Origin: an uncultured Lachnospiraceae bacterium
GTDB lineage: Bacteria; Bacillota; Clostridia; Lachnospirales; Lachnospiraceae
Length of the DNA: 8,928 nucleotides
Reading direction: 5' to 3'
Assembly (NCBI GenBank): GCA_949935685.1
Contig: CATLGN010000048.1
Coordinates: forward strand, 1-8,928
The first letter of the stretch is position 1, and every line of letters starts with the position of its first letter. Made by a program: the position numbers and the translations under genes. A model generated the notes under the pieces. That model was given only the letters and a program-made list of their open reading frames with translations, did no database searches and was not told the DNA's origin. Shown here piece by piece: positions 1 to 7,413 of the stretch.

Positions 1-684
1 GGACAGAGCCGGGAATCGCTGTTGGCATCGCTGAGAGAAGCGCTGACATACGGGCCGGATGAGATTTTTCTGTATCCGTTGTATGTGAAACCGGGTACCG
101 GGCTGGAGCATGCGGGAACGGTGCCGGATGCGGAGGCGGCGTTTGCGCTGTATGATGCAGGCAGCGGTTTTTTGCGGGTGCGGGGAATGCGGCAGGATTC
201 CATGCGGCGCTTTGTGCGCGGTCAGAATGCGCGCCGGTATGCAGAATGTGGATTTGGCGCATCGCTTGCCCTGGGGTGCGGCGGGCGCAGCTATCTGGGG
301 AATCTGCATTTTTGCAGCCCGTATGCCGTATCCGGCGCGGTATGCCTGCAGCGGCTGGCGGCATTTGAGCATACGGAGGATTATACGGCTGTTTCGCACG
401 GATTTTTGCTGTCGGAGGATGAGATGAAGCGGCGGTATGTGATCCGGCATTTGCTGATCCGGCCGGGACTGGATCCGGCGCGGTATGCGGCGCATTACGG
501 CGGAAACGTTATGGCGGATTTCCCGCTTTTGCAAAGCTGGGAGGAGGCGGGGTATCTCTGCCGGCAGGGGAATTATCTGACGTTGACGGAAGATGGGCTG
601 GCGCTTTCCGATTGTCTGGGGCCAAAACTGATCTCGCCGCAGGTACGGGAGGCGATGGCGGCGTGGGAGGAGAATTGTGGATAA
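1..684 (+). CDS. STM4012-family (HemN/HemW-like) radical SAM protein, 3' part
   Basis: This frame is open from the first base, so the gene is cut by the window edge; 227 codons are visible. The missing N-terminal part should hold the CX3CX2C cluster motif. The visible part opens with a stretch containing YGPDEIFLYPLYVKPGTGL, which matches the end of the radical SAM barrel in HemN/HemW relatives. The phrase GGRSYLGNLHFCSPYAV resembles the HemW 'G.G..S.L' segment. The last ~90 residues look like the HemN C-terminal winged-helix domain (RRYVIRHLLIRPGLDPARY, then TEDGLALSDCLGPKLISP). The link to STM4012 rather than HemW itself rests on these phrases and on the STM4011-type gene that follows with an 8-nt overlap. 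Known family: the STM4010-4015 type locus of Salmonella and others, function unestablished. It is cytosolic and presumably binds a 4Fe-4S cluster and SAM. A true HemW heme chaperone is the main alternative. Confidence 0.8.
   Translation, partial: GQSRESLLASLREALTYGPDEIFLYPLYVKPGTGLEHAGTVPDAEAAFALYDAGSGFLRVRGMRQDSMRRFVRGQNARRYAECGFGASLALGCGGRSYLGNLHFCSPYAVSGAVCLQRLAAFEHTEDYTAVSHGFLLSEDEMKRRYVIRHLLIRPGLDPARYAAHYGGNVMADFPLLQSWEEAGYLCRQGNYLTLTEDGLALSDCLGPKLISPQVREAMAAWEENCG
665..676 (+). promoter_or_regulatory. Shine-Dalgarno deciding a GTG start
   Basis: GGGAGGAG at 665-672 lies 4 nt before GTG at 677. The only nearby ATG (689) would be 16 nt from it, which is too far. The GTG is therefore the better start, giving an 8-nt overlap with the preceding gene and probable translational coupling. 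Confidence 0.7.
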
Positions 685-2194
685 GCGTATGATTTTATAT
701 CGCGGCAGCCTGAAAAGTTGTAATTACCATTGTTCCTATTGTCCCTTTTCCAAACACCGGATGTCGGCGGGGGAGCTGGAAAAGGACAGGGAGCAGTGGT
801 TTTCTTTTCTGCATACTTTCTGCCGGGATGCGGCGGGAATGCACGTGCGTGCGCTGATGATCGTTCCCTACGGCGAAGCCCTGGTGCATCCATGGTATTG
901 GGAAGGACTGGCGCGGCTTACCGCGCTGCCGTGGATGGATGCGGCCGGGGCGCAGACGAATCTGAGTTTCTCCATGGATATATATCAAAAACGGTTTGTA
1001 CAGGCGGGCGGCCGGCCGCAGAAGCTGCGGCTCTGGGCGACGTTTCACCCGGAGATGACAACCGTGCCCGATTTTGCGGCCCGGTGTCGGGCGCTGCTGC
1101 AGGCGGGAATTACGCTGTGTGCGGGCGCTGTGGGCGTGCCGGATAATCTCGCGCTGCTGCGCCGGCTGCGGGCCGCGCTGCCGCCGGAGATATATGTGTG
1201 GATCAATCGGATGGACGGCTTGGGGCGGGCGTATACGGAGGCGGAGCGGGAGGCGTTTCTGGAAATTGACCCGTATTTCGGGCGGGAATTGGCGCCTGTC
1301 GCCGCCGATGTGTCGCTTTGCGCGCAGCGGCTCTTTGTGGAGGGAGACGGGCGGCAGCATACGTGCAATATCAGTCCGGTATTGCCGGGGCGCTGGGACG
1401 GTGAATTTCCCGCGCCGCGCTGCGGGCGGAAGCGGTGTTCCTGTTATCTGGCCTATGGCGGCAGAAACGATTTTATGAACCGGATGCTGTTCGGCGATTA
1501 TCCGCTGTTTCGGATTCCCCGTCGTCCACGGGCTGTCTTTCTGGATGTGGAGGGGACGTTGACGCCCGGCGGGGGAGCGGGTGCGGAAATGTCTGGCCGC
1601 GGCGCGGCAGGCGGTGTATCGGCTCCTGTGCTGGCGGGTTTGGAAGGGCTTGTCCGGGACGGGACGCGGCTGTTTCTGGCGACAACCTTATGCCGCCGGG
1701 ATGCTGTGAAGCGTCTGGGCAGAGCGGGCCGGCTGTTTGCGGGCGGAATTTTTGCCGGCGGTGCGCATCTTGTGTGGGAGGAGGACGGCCGGCTTCAAGA
1801 GCGTTTTTTGACGCTGGAGGAAAATGCGGTGCGCCTCTTTATGGAGCGGAAAGAACTGAACCGGCAATACGGATTTCGCACGCTGGCATATCGCAGCGGC
1901 GCGGGATGTTATAAGATAACGCTGCTGCGGCCTGCGCACAGGCCCTGGACAGAGCGGGAGGCGGCGGCCGTATTCCGGGCTTTCCGGCAGACGGAATGTT
2001 CCGGGCAGGCCGGGGGCGGCGGAACACGGTATTTGGTGGAGGGATGTTGTGTACAGATTGTGTCTGCGCAGGCGGGAAAAGCCGCCGGCGTCAGAATGCT
2101 GTGCCAGCGGCTCTCGATTGCGCCGGAGGAAGCGTTTGCGTTCGGGGATTCCCCGGAGGATGCGGAGATGATGCGGATTTGTGCGCGGACATAG
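677..2194 (+). CDS. STM4011-family radical SAM protein fused to a HAD-superfamily hydrolase domain
   Basis: 505 residues, GTG start. Residues 1 to about 275 form a radical SAM domain: YRGSLKSCNYHCSYCPF places the cluster cysteines at C15, C19 and C22 (CX3CX2C). A later cysteine group (TCNISP, then RCGRKRCSCY, roughly residues 232-258) could bind an auxiliary cluster. This opening is characteristic of STM4011-type proteins, which usually sit beside STM4012. From residue 285 a HAD fold follows: motif I FLDVEGTLT (D290, E292), motif II LFLATT, a C2-type cap region, a likely motif III lysine in QAGKAAG, and motif IV FGDSPEDAEMM. Motif I has Glu where most HAD phosphatases have the second Asp; DxEGT also occurs in enolase-phosphatase MtnC. 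The protein ends 6 residues after motif IV, roughly 30 short of the usual Cof-type C-terminus, and no other frame restores it. Substrates are unknown. The radical SAM call is firm; HAD activity is an inference. Confidence 0.85.
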   Translation: MDKRMILYRGSLKSCNYHCSYCPFSKHRMSAGELEKDREQWFSFLHTFCRDAAGMHVRALMIVPYGEALVHPWYWEGLARLTALPWMDAAGAQTNLSFSMDIYQKRFVQAGGRPQKLRLWATFHPEMTTVPDFAARCRALLQAGITLCAGAVGVPDNLALLRRLRAALPPEIYVWINRMDGLGRAYTEAEREAFLEIDPYFGRELAPVAADVSLCAQRLFVEGDGRQHTCNISPVLPGRWDGEFPAPRCGRKRCSCYLAYGGRNDFMNRMLFGDYPLFRIPRRPRAVFLDVEGTLTPGGGAGAEMSGRGAAGGVSAPVLAGLEGLVRDGTRLFLATTLCRRDAVKRLGRAGRLFAGGIFAGGAHLVWEEDGRLQERFLTLEENAVRLFMERKELNRQYGFRTLAYRSGAGCYKITLLRPAHRPWTEREAAAVFRAFRQTECSGQAGGGGTRYLVEGCCVQIVSAQAGKAAGVRMLCQRLSIAPEEAFAFGDSPEDAEMMRICART

Positions 2195-2246
2195 CGGCTT
2201 GGCCAGGCAAGGGTATTACACGGGAGCAGATTCCGGGAACTATAGT

Positions 2247-2256
2247 AAGGAGAAGG
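2247..2256 (+). promoter_or_regulatory. Shine-Dalgarno of the AI-2E family transporter
   Basis: AAGGAGAAGG precedes ATG 2261; the AGGAG core ends 8 nt before the start. The 66-nt gap after the radical SAM-HAD gene shows no clear terminator or consensus promoter, so co-transcription with the upstream pair is possible but not shown. Confidence 0.6.
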
Positions 2257-2260
2257 CAGT

Positions 2261-3385
2261 ATGGAAAAGAAAACAAAACAAAATGTATTCATAGTTATCG
2301 TGGGAGTGGGGGCATTCGCGGCATTGATGAATCTCCATCTGGTATTCCGTTTTATGGAAAAGGTTGTGGAGATTATGCTGCCCGTTATTGTCGGCGGCAT
2401 ACTGGCTCTTTTTATCAATGTTCCTATGACGGGGATTGAAAAGCGCATGCGCAAAATGTTCATTAAACAAAAAAAGCAGCCATCCGATCGATTTTTCCGC
2501 GGCATTTCATTTATTCTCACGTTTGCTTGTATCGCATTGGTGTTTACGCTCGTACTCACATTACTCATACCGGAACTTGCGGATTCCATGAAAGGACTTT
2601 ATCAGCTGGCCGAATCGCGTCTGCCGCAGTGGATTGATTATGTAGAAAAGATTGACCCGGAGGCGGAATGGGTGGAGGAGATACTCGCGGCCATTGATCT
2701 GGAAAAAATGGTACAGAACATTGGCAGCGGGGCCAATCTGTTTTTCGAGAGCGTGATGAGCACGGTATCCTCTGCTGCGAGCGCAATGATAACGGCGGCT
2801 TTTGGATTGATTATCAGTATTTATTTTACTTTGGGAAAGGAACAGGTATGCAGGCATGCCAAAAAGCTGGTATATGCCTATCTGAAGCCTGCATGGGCGG
2901 AAAAAATACTCCATACCGGCCGGATATTCAATCGGTGTTTTGCCAATTTCCTGTCAGGGCAGTGTATGGAAGCCGTCATTCTCGGAGCTTTGATGTTTTT
3001 GGCATTTACCCTCTTCCAATTACCGTATGGAAGTCTGATTGGCGTTTTGACGGCGGTATGTGCGATTATCCCGTATGTCGGAGCGTTTATATCCGGCGCG
3101 GTCAGTGTGATTCTTGCTTTGCTGATCAGCCCTGCACTGGCGGTCCGCTGCCTGATTGTTTACGTTATTGTGCAGTTTATTGAAAATCAGATGATCTATC
3201 CGAGGGTAGTAGGCGGTTCTGTGGGGCTTCCGCCATTGTATACACTGGTGGCGGCGCTGATAGGTGGAAAACTCTTTGGCATTATGGGGATTATATTTTT
3301 CATTCCGCTTATGGCAGTATTGGTTGAACTTGTAAAAGAGGACGCGGAAAATCGTCTGCGTCGTCGGGAGGATCCCGTTGCATAG
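2261..3385 (+). CDS. AI-2E family transporter (PF01594), polytopic membrane protein
   Basis: 374 residues, near the usual 340-380 for the family. Hydrophobic segments lie near residues 8-28, 35-55, 82-104, 168-190, 235-255, 257-289, 293-312 and 322-355, separated by a mostly extracytoplasmic, acidic region (105-165). Family signatures are clear: LPVIVGGILALFINVP near the start, GLIISIYFTLGKEQ in the middle, and the C-terminal block IIPYVGAFISG, QFIENQMIYPRVVGGSVGL and GGKLFGIMGIIFFIPLMAVL. Known members include E. coli TqsA/YdiK and Na+/H+-type transporters. The family name does not prove autoinducer-2 export, and nothing here shows the substrate. A strong ribosome-binding site supports ATG 2261. 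The gene is less GC-rich than the two genes before it, so it may be a separate unit. A terminator follows 28 nt after the stop. Confidence 0.9.
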   Translation: MEKKTKQNVFIVIVGVGAFAALMNLHLVFRFMEKVVEIMLPVIVGGILALFINVPMTGIEKRMRKMFIKQKKQPSDRFFRGISFILTFACIALVFTLVLTLLIPELADSMKGLYQLAESRLPQWIDYVEKIDPEAEWVEEILAAIDLEKMVQNIGSGANLFFESVMSTVSSAASAMITAAFGLIISIYFTLGKEQVCRHAKKLVYAYLKPAWAEKILHTGRIFNRCFANFLSGQCMEAVILGALMFLAFTLFQLPYGSLIGVLTAVCAIIPYVGAFISGAVSVILALLISPALAVRCLIVYVIVQFIENQMIYPRVVGGSVGLPPLYTLVAALIGGKLFGIMGIIFFIPLMAVLVELVKEDAENRLRRREDPVA

Positions 3386-3412
3386 AGGAGACGGTATCCT
3401 GTGAAAAATGTG

Positions 3413-3450
3413 AAACAGCAGGCCTGCACATTGTGCGTTGCCTGCTGTTT
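3413..3450. terminator. Rho-independent terminator, probably bidirectional, between convergent genes
   Basis: AAACAGCAGGC (3413-3423) and GCCTGCTGTTT (3440-3450) form a perfect 11-bp stem with a 16-nt loop. On the + strand the right arm runs into five T residues (3448-3452). On the - strand the stem ends in TTT and a further TTTTT follows after a short break (complement of 3404-3408). It lies between the convergent transporter (+) and lipoprotein (-) genes and can serve both. The + direction is better supported. Confidence 0.85.
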
Positions 3451-3500
3451 TTCCGGCCGTATTGGAACGTTGTTCCATCTTATGCGCGATTGCTTTCGTC

Positions 3501-3935
3501 TTATTCCGTTTCCACCTGTATGGTCGTTGCATCGCCCCTGCGTGCCTGTTCCATAACGGCCGCGGCCAGTTTTTCGAAGTTTTGGCCGGAATGGGAAGCG
3601 CCGCTGACGGCGTCAAGTTGAAAATCTTCCTGCTGTTCGAGAAGCTGTGCGCCGTAGAGACGGGTATATTCATTGGGGTAAGTGCCGGTGCCGGCATACA
3701 TATTCTGCATATAGGCGTTGTCCCATGCCTTGATATAACCGCTTGGGTCTTTGGCGTTAAACTCCACGGAGACAATCGCGCTGTCTTTTACCATGATACA
3801 GACGTATTCCTTCCAGCCGTGACTGTATTCCGCCGTTTCTGCGGTGTAGAAACCGTCTTTCATCTCTGCCTGTGAACCGCAGCCGCCCAGAAGAAGGGCC
3901 GCCGTTATAATAGTCAGCAAAACGTTCTTTTTCAT
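3501..3935 (-). CDS. FMN-binding-domain lipoprotein (extracytoplasmic)
   Basis: 144 residues from ATG 3935. The N-terminus MKKNVLLTIITAALLLGGC is a lipoprotein signal peptide with C19 as the lipidation site, so the mature protein should be anchored outside the membrane. The rest is one small domain: DGFYTAETAEYSHGWKEYV, then SVEFNAKDPSGYIKAWD, then a C-terminal DAVSGASHS (residues 108-116). These match the small FMN-binding domain proteins (PF04205-like, also annotated 'major membrane immunogen'). In relatives the D..[ST]GA[ST] motif is where ApbE attaches FMN covalently; here the acceptor position would be S114, not Thr. No ApbE gene is in the window. Another in-frame ATG at 3956 overlaps the chemoreceptor stop as ATGA, but AGGGAGG at 3941-3947 would then lie inside the gene, so 3935 is preferred. 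Last gene of the minus-strand unit. Flavinylation is inferred. Confidence 0.82.
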   Translation of the reverse strand: MKKNVLLTIITAALLLGGCGSQAEMKDGFYTAETAEYSHGWKEYVCIMVKDSAIVSVEFNAKDPSGYIKAWDNAYMQNMYAGTGTYPNEYTRLYGAQLLEQQEDFQLDAVSGASHSGQNFEKLAAAVMEQARRGDATTIQVETE

Positions 3936-3940
3936 CATAA

Positions 3941-3947
3941 CCTCCCT
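3941..3947 (-). promoter_or_regulatory. Shine-Dalgarno choosing the lipoprotein start
   Basis: AGGGAGG on the minus strand lies 5 nt before ATG 3935 and 2 nt before the adjacent ATG 3938. It lies downstream of ATG 3956, which has only a poor site ahead of it. Starting at 3935 also puts the lysines directly before the hydrophobic signal segment. Confidence 0.65.
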
Positions 3948-3952
3948 GTTTG

Positions 3953-5869
3953 TCATGCTTTTATTTTTACCTGTGATACATAATCCTGCAATTCTCTGGC
4001 CTGATCGAGTGATTTTTCCGCCATGCGGTCGTTCTGATCCGCAATATTGCGCAGCGTGGTCAGACGGTCATTGGCAGAAACCACGGCGTCGGTCTGCTGG
4101 TGCACCGTGTCGGCGAGACGGATGGAAATATCGTGGTATTGTTGCGTCAGTCCGGCGATCTCCCGGAAGGTGGCCGCCGTCTGATCCGCCGTTTCCAGAC
4201 CGGTCTGAATGGTTTCGTTGGAACGTGTGATCAGATTCCCGGTTTCCCGCAGCGCGTCCGCCGTCTGGTTGGACAATACACTGATTTCATTGGCTACAAC
4301 AGCGAAGCCGCGCCCGGCTTCCCCGGCTCTGGAAGCTTCCACGGAAGCGTTCAGCGATAAGAGATTGGTCTGTCGGGAAATATCCTCGATGAGCAGGCTG
4401 ATTTTGGAGATTTCCTTTACCGTGTCATGGATTTGGGACATGGCATGCAGCATATTTTGCATATAGCCGTCTCCCAGCGCTGTCTTTTGTCCTGCCATTT
4501 GCGCACAGCGCTCGATCTGCAATACATTGTCTTTATTTTTTTCGATCGAGGCGGTAATGGCAGCCATATCGTTTTCCATATCCTGCAGCAGAGAGCCCTG
4601 TTCCCGGGAACCGTCCAGAAGCTGTTGGGCGCAGTCGGAAACCTCTGCGGAAGAATGGTTCATGCGCAGCATGGTGCGGTTCAGTGCGGCAGTGATATGG
4701 CAGAGCGAGTCCCGTATGGAGGAAAAGTCGCCCCGGAAGCGGTTGGGGATATTAACGGTATAGTCGCCTGACGCCAGCGTGCGCAGGCAGGATTCAATAT
4801 CCAATATGTAATGATTGAGACTGTCGATGGTTTTGGAAAGCGCATCTGTGAGAATACCGGTTTCGTCATCGCTGCTGGACGGGAGAACCTTTTCGGTCAG
4901 ATTCCCGTTGGAAAGCGCCTGCAGGCGTCTGGTAGCGGCGGATAATGGATCGGAGATCCGTTTTGTCACCGGAATGACGACGGCGGCGGCTCCCGCTAAC
5001 AGCAAAACGGACAGCAGGGCAGAAAGCGCGGTCGAATAAAATGTGGTCTCCATAAATTCGCGCCGCGGCGCATGAATAAACAGCGCCCAGTTGGTTCCGG
5101 GGATGGGGGCATAGCCCGTATAGCTTTTGGTGTGTCCCAGCTTCATAACGGTGGAGCCGACCTGAAAGGCGGTGATTTTGTCAAAGATGGCGGCGTTGCC
5201 GGCAGCGTCATAAAGGTCGTAGACATTTTGGCGGTCGATGATATTCTGCAGTCTGCGGTCGCCGATAATGTTGCCGTTTTCGTCGACGATACAGGCGCTT
5301 CCGGTATTGCCAAGCACAAGCTGGCTGAGTACGTCGTTGAGAATATCGTATTTATAACTGCCGATCAGATAGCCGGTAGGTTCTCCGTCTTTTTTGAGAG
5401 CGGTTCCCACGCAGAGCTGTAATATATCATTATCATAGCAGGGTTCCCCGATTACCGTACTTCCTGTCCGGGTGAGCAGAGAATAGTATTCCGTATCGGC
5501 GATGGAATCCGGCGCGCCGTCGTCCCCATACAGTTTTTTCCCCGACAGGTCATAAGCCGCCAGCCAGACAAACTCGATCTGCTTTTTGATGTTGTCAAGC
5601 CGCGTCTGTTTTTCATCCGACGAGACCGTGTCATCGAGAAAAACGGATTCGGTGGAAAAGTTATACATCCGTTCTGTGAGCAGATGCAGATTGGAACTGA
5701 TATTCTGTGCGGCGATCCGGGCCGTAATCTGCATATTGTCCAGAAGAATCATGTTGGTGGAACGGATGCTGCCGAGCGCCATAATCGTTGTCACCAACGC
5801 GGTGAGCAGAATGGCTACGGACATGACATAGAAGATAATTTTCTGTTTCACATTTCGGTGCGTTTTCAT
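3953..5869 (-). CDS. Methyl-accepting chemotaxis protein with dCache-type sensor
   Basis: 638 residues from ATG 5869. Order: cytoplasmic [11 protein letters not shown]1 about 11-33; a ~245-residue extracellular region about 34-277 that looks like a dCache_1 ligand sensor ([41 protein letters not shown]); TM2 about 279-301; HAMP about 302-354 ([14 protein letters not shown]); a second HAMP-like helix pair about 357-403 ([20 protein letters not shown]); then the long coiled-coil signalling domain. The hairpin tip around 495-530 is canonical: [20 protein letters not shown] then [14 protein letters not shown]. It binds CheW/CheA and transmits ligand binding to the flagellar motor. The ligand is not predictable, and there is no C-terminal CheR-tethering pentapeptide (the end is VKIKA). 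An in-frame ATG at 5896 adds 9 basic residues but has no ribosome-binding site. The lipoprotein gene follows, starting 18 nt beyond the stop. Confidence 0.93.
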   Translation of the reverse strand: MKTHRNVKQKIIFYVMSVAILLTALVTTIMALGSIRSTNMILLDNMQITARIAAQNISSNLHLLTERMYNFSTESVFLDDTVSSDEKQTRLDNIKKQIEFVWLAAYDLSGKKLYGDDGAPDSIADTEYYSLLTRTGSTVIGEPCYDNDILQLCVGTALKKDGEPTGYLIGSYKYDILNDVLSQLVLGNTGSACIVDENGNIIGDRRLQNIIDRQNVYDLYDAAGNAAIFDKITAFQVGSTVMKLGHTKSYTGYAPIPGTNWALFIHAPRREFMETTFYSTALSALLSVLLLAGAAAVVIPVTKRISDPLSAATRRLQALSNGNLTEKVLPSSSDDETGILTDALSKTIDSLNHYILDIESCLRTLASGDYTVNIPNRFRGDFSSIRDSLCHITAALNRTMLRMNHSSAEVSDCAQQLLDGSREQGSLLQDMENDMAAITASIEKNKDNVLQIERCAQMAGQKTALGDGYMQNMLHAMSQIHDTVKEISKISLLIEDISRQTNLLSLNASVEASRAGEAGRGFAVVANEISVLSNQTADALRETGNLITRSNETIQTGLETADQTAATFREIAGLTQQYHDISIRLADTVHQQTDAVVSANDRLTTLRNIADQNDRMAEKSLDQARELQDYVSQVKIKA

Positions 5870-5876
5870 TGTGGTG

Positions 5877-5884
5877 CTCCTTTT
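5877..5884 (-). promoter_or_regulatory. Shine-Dalgarno choosing the chemoreceptor start
   Basis: AAAAGGAG on the minus strand sits 7 nt before ATG 5869. The upstream in-frame ATG (5896) has only AT-rich sequence ahead of it, so translation most likely starts at 5869. Confidence 0.7.
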
Positions 5885-5898
5885 CCTTTGCTTCATAA

Positions 5899-6414
5899 TT
5901 AAAATAACATCTTTGTCAGACAGCGGTAAACTTCCTGATTCCGCTCCTGCCAGTTATCGCAGATTTTTACGGCCATTTCTTCCAGCGGTACGGTCAGGGA
6001 AATGGTGACGAGATCGCTGCCGTTTTCTTTTGCCGTTACGGTGGCGACAAATTCTCCTTCCGCGGATTTGCGATAGGAGGCCTGAATGGAAACTTCATTG
6101 CGCAGGTCGATCTCATTTTCGGTCAGGTAGTTGTCTACGTCTTCTTTGATACCGTAGTGGATGCGGCTGCCGAAGAACTGCAGCGTTTCCCGGCCGGCAT
6201 CGGTCAGCATCAGGTATGTGCGGTTGCGCATGGTTTTTTCGGAAATCAGGTTCGCTTCGCGCAGTTCGGAAAATGCCTGCTGCAGAGTAAGGAAACCCGT
6301 ATATTCTTTTTCCAGAATAAAGTCGCTGACCTGTGCTCTGGTCAGGGGGAAAGATACCCGGCTCAGCATATACAGAATGATCAGTTTATAGAGGGTGAAC
6401 GATTCCTGTTTCAT
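5899..6414 (-). CDS. DUF4364 family protein, probable winged-helix DNA-binding protein
   Basis: 171 residues. The N-terminal half reads as a winged helix: [56 protein letters not shown], then a wing-like [17 protein letters not shown] (about residues 65-82). The C-terminal half (about 88-171) is a separate domain with strands such as [20 protein letters not shown] and ends in a helix containing [17 protein letters not shown]. This pattern matches DUF4364 (PF14277), a Firmicutes family of unknown function that resembles PadR/MarR-type regulators at its N-terminus. AAAGGA lies 5 nt before ATG 6414. It starts 18 nt after the YhcC-like gene stops, so it is in the same transcript. It may regulate this unit or other genes; no target can be deduced. 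Confidence 0.85.
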   Translation of the reverse strand: MKQESFTLYKLIILYMLSRVSFPLTRAQVSDFILEKEYTGFLTLQQAFSELREANLISEKTMRNRTYLMLTDAGRETLQFFGSRIHYGIKEDVDNYLTENEIDLRNEVSIQASYRKSAEGEFVATVTAKENGSDLVTISLTVPLEEMAVKICDNWQERNQEVYRCLTKMLF

Positions 6415-6432
6415 ATGATTCCTTTCTGGTTT

Positions 6433-7413
6433 TCAGACAGAAAAATGCCCGGGCGGCGCATATTTTCCCTGCCATGTGTCCCGCCGGCGCATTTCCTGAT
6501 GAATCCGGTTGAGGACAGCTCTCTTGTGAAGGCTCCACTTCGGGGCGATCAACAAATTTTTCGGGCCGTCGCCGGTGATGCGGTGGACGACGATTTCAGG
6601 CGAAAGACGTTCCAGCGCGCCGATGACCAGATCGGTGTATTGTTCCTGATCGGGGAGCCGAAACATGCCCGCACGGTAATCCGCAGCCAGGTCGGTGCCC
6701 TCCAGAACATGCAGAAGCTGCAATTTAACGCCGAATACAGGCAGCGTATTGAGAAAACTTATGGTTTCATAGATCTGCCGTCTGTTTTCACCGGGCAGGC
6801 CGAGTATAATATGAACGATAACGGGCAGACGGCGCAGGCACAGTCTGTGCACGGCGTCGGTAAAGCAGGAGAGGGGATAACCTCTGCGGATGTAATCGGC
6901 CGTCCGCGGATGAATGGTCTGCAGGCCCAGTTCCAGCCAGATAAACTTGTCGGGAAATGTCTGCCGCAGATCGGTGAGTAGGCAAAGCACTGTCTCCGGC
7001 AGACAGTCCGGACGGGTGGCGATGGAGATGCCTGCGATCTGCGGCGTTTCCAGAGCCTGTGTAAACAGTGTCCGCAGGCGGGAAACGGGAGCGTACGTAT
7101 TGGTAAAAGCCTGAAAATAGGCGATAAACCGTTCTCCGGTCTGTTTGCCCCGGAAAAGAGTGAGGCCACATTGGATCTGCTGCGCAACGGAACGTCCCTG
7201 CGCTTTGACGGCAAATTCGCCGCTGCCGCCCGCACTGCAGAAAATACAGCCGCGGGTGTCCAGAAGCCCGTCGCGGTTGGGACATGTCATACCGGCATCG
7301 ATTGCGATCTTGTACAGCTTTTCGTGAAAGGTATGCCGGCAGTATGCATGTAACGAATAATATGGCTTGTCGAGCCAGTGTGCGGGACGGCCGGATTGCA
7401 GAGAATGGCTCAT
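6433..7413 (-). CDS. TIGR01212/YhcC-family radical SAM protein
   Basis: 326 residues, usual length for this family (~300-320). After a short leader comes WLDKPYYSLHAYCRHTFHEK, then KIAIDAGMTCPNRDG and RGCIFCSAGGSGEF. The cluster cysteines are C44, C56 and C59 (CX11CX2C), the long spacing typical of the TIGR01212/Elp3-like group. Further family phrases are YFQAFTNTYAP, GISIATRPDCLPE, WLELGLQTIHPRTADYIRRG (the 'LGLQ' substrate-side motif), ILGLPGEN and VKLQLLHVLEGTDLA. The protein should be cytosolic, with a 4Fe-4S cluster and SAM. E. coli YhcC has no firmly established reaction that I can cite, so the substrate is left open. Its ATG overlaps the malic enzyme stop as ATGA (7410-7413), and no good ribosome-binding site precedes it, so it probably relies on translational coupling. 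Confidence 0.92.
   Translation of the reverse strand: MSHSLQSGRPAHWLDKPYYSLHAYCRHTFHEKLYKIAIDAGMTCPNRDGLLDTRGCIFCSAGGSGEFAVKAQGRSVAQQIQCGLTLFRGKQTGERFIAYFQAFTNTYAPVSRLRTLFTQALETPQIAGISIATRPDCLPETVLCLLTDLRQTFPDKFIWLELGLQTIHPRTADYIRRGYPLSCFTDAVHRLCLRRLPVIVHIILGLPGENRRQIYETISFLNTLPVFGVKLQLLHVLEGTDLAADYRAGMFRLPDQEQYTDLVIGALERLSPEIVVHRITGDGPKNLLIAPKWSLHKRAVLNRIHQEMRRRDTWQGKYAPPGHFSV

Noticed and set aside
2100..2260. Frameshift that would extend the HAD domain past its stop at 2194
   Set aside because: Neither of the other two frames after motif IV gives the expected Cof-type ending (GVAM.NA-like); a natural short end fits better than a simple indel.
1909..2589. Minus-strand open frame of about 226 codons
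   Set aside because: It is antisense to the HAD domain and transporter N-terminus; composition and lack of motifs mark it as a shadow. Other long opposite-strand frames at 695-1360 and 8076-8537 were dropped for the same reason.
3401..3556. Small plus-strand gene after the transporter (GTG 3401 with GAGGAG upstream, cysteine-rich product)
   Set aside because: Its frame runs straight through the terminator hairpin at 3413-3450 and into the antisense of the lipoprotein gene; the ribosome-binding-like site is probably chance.
3020..3775. Long minus-strand open frame of about 250 codons across the transporter end and the lipoprotein gene
   Set aside because: It lies antisense to the well-supported transporter C-terminus, crosses the terminator, and overlaps the lipoprotein gene in another frame; its product is low-complexity and basic and resembles no family.
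6157..6981. Plus-strand open frame of about 270 codons
   Set aside because: It is antisense to DUF4364 and the YhcC-like gene, both of which show clear family motifs; its translation has none.
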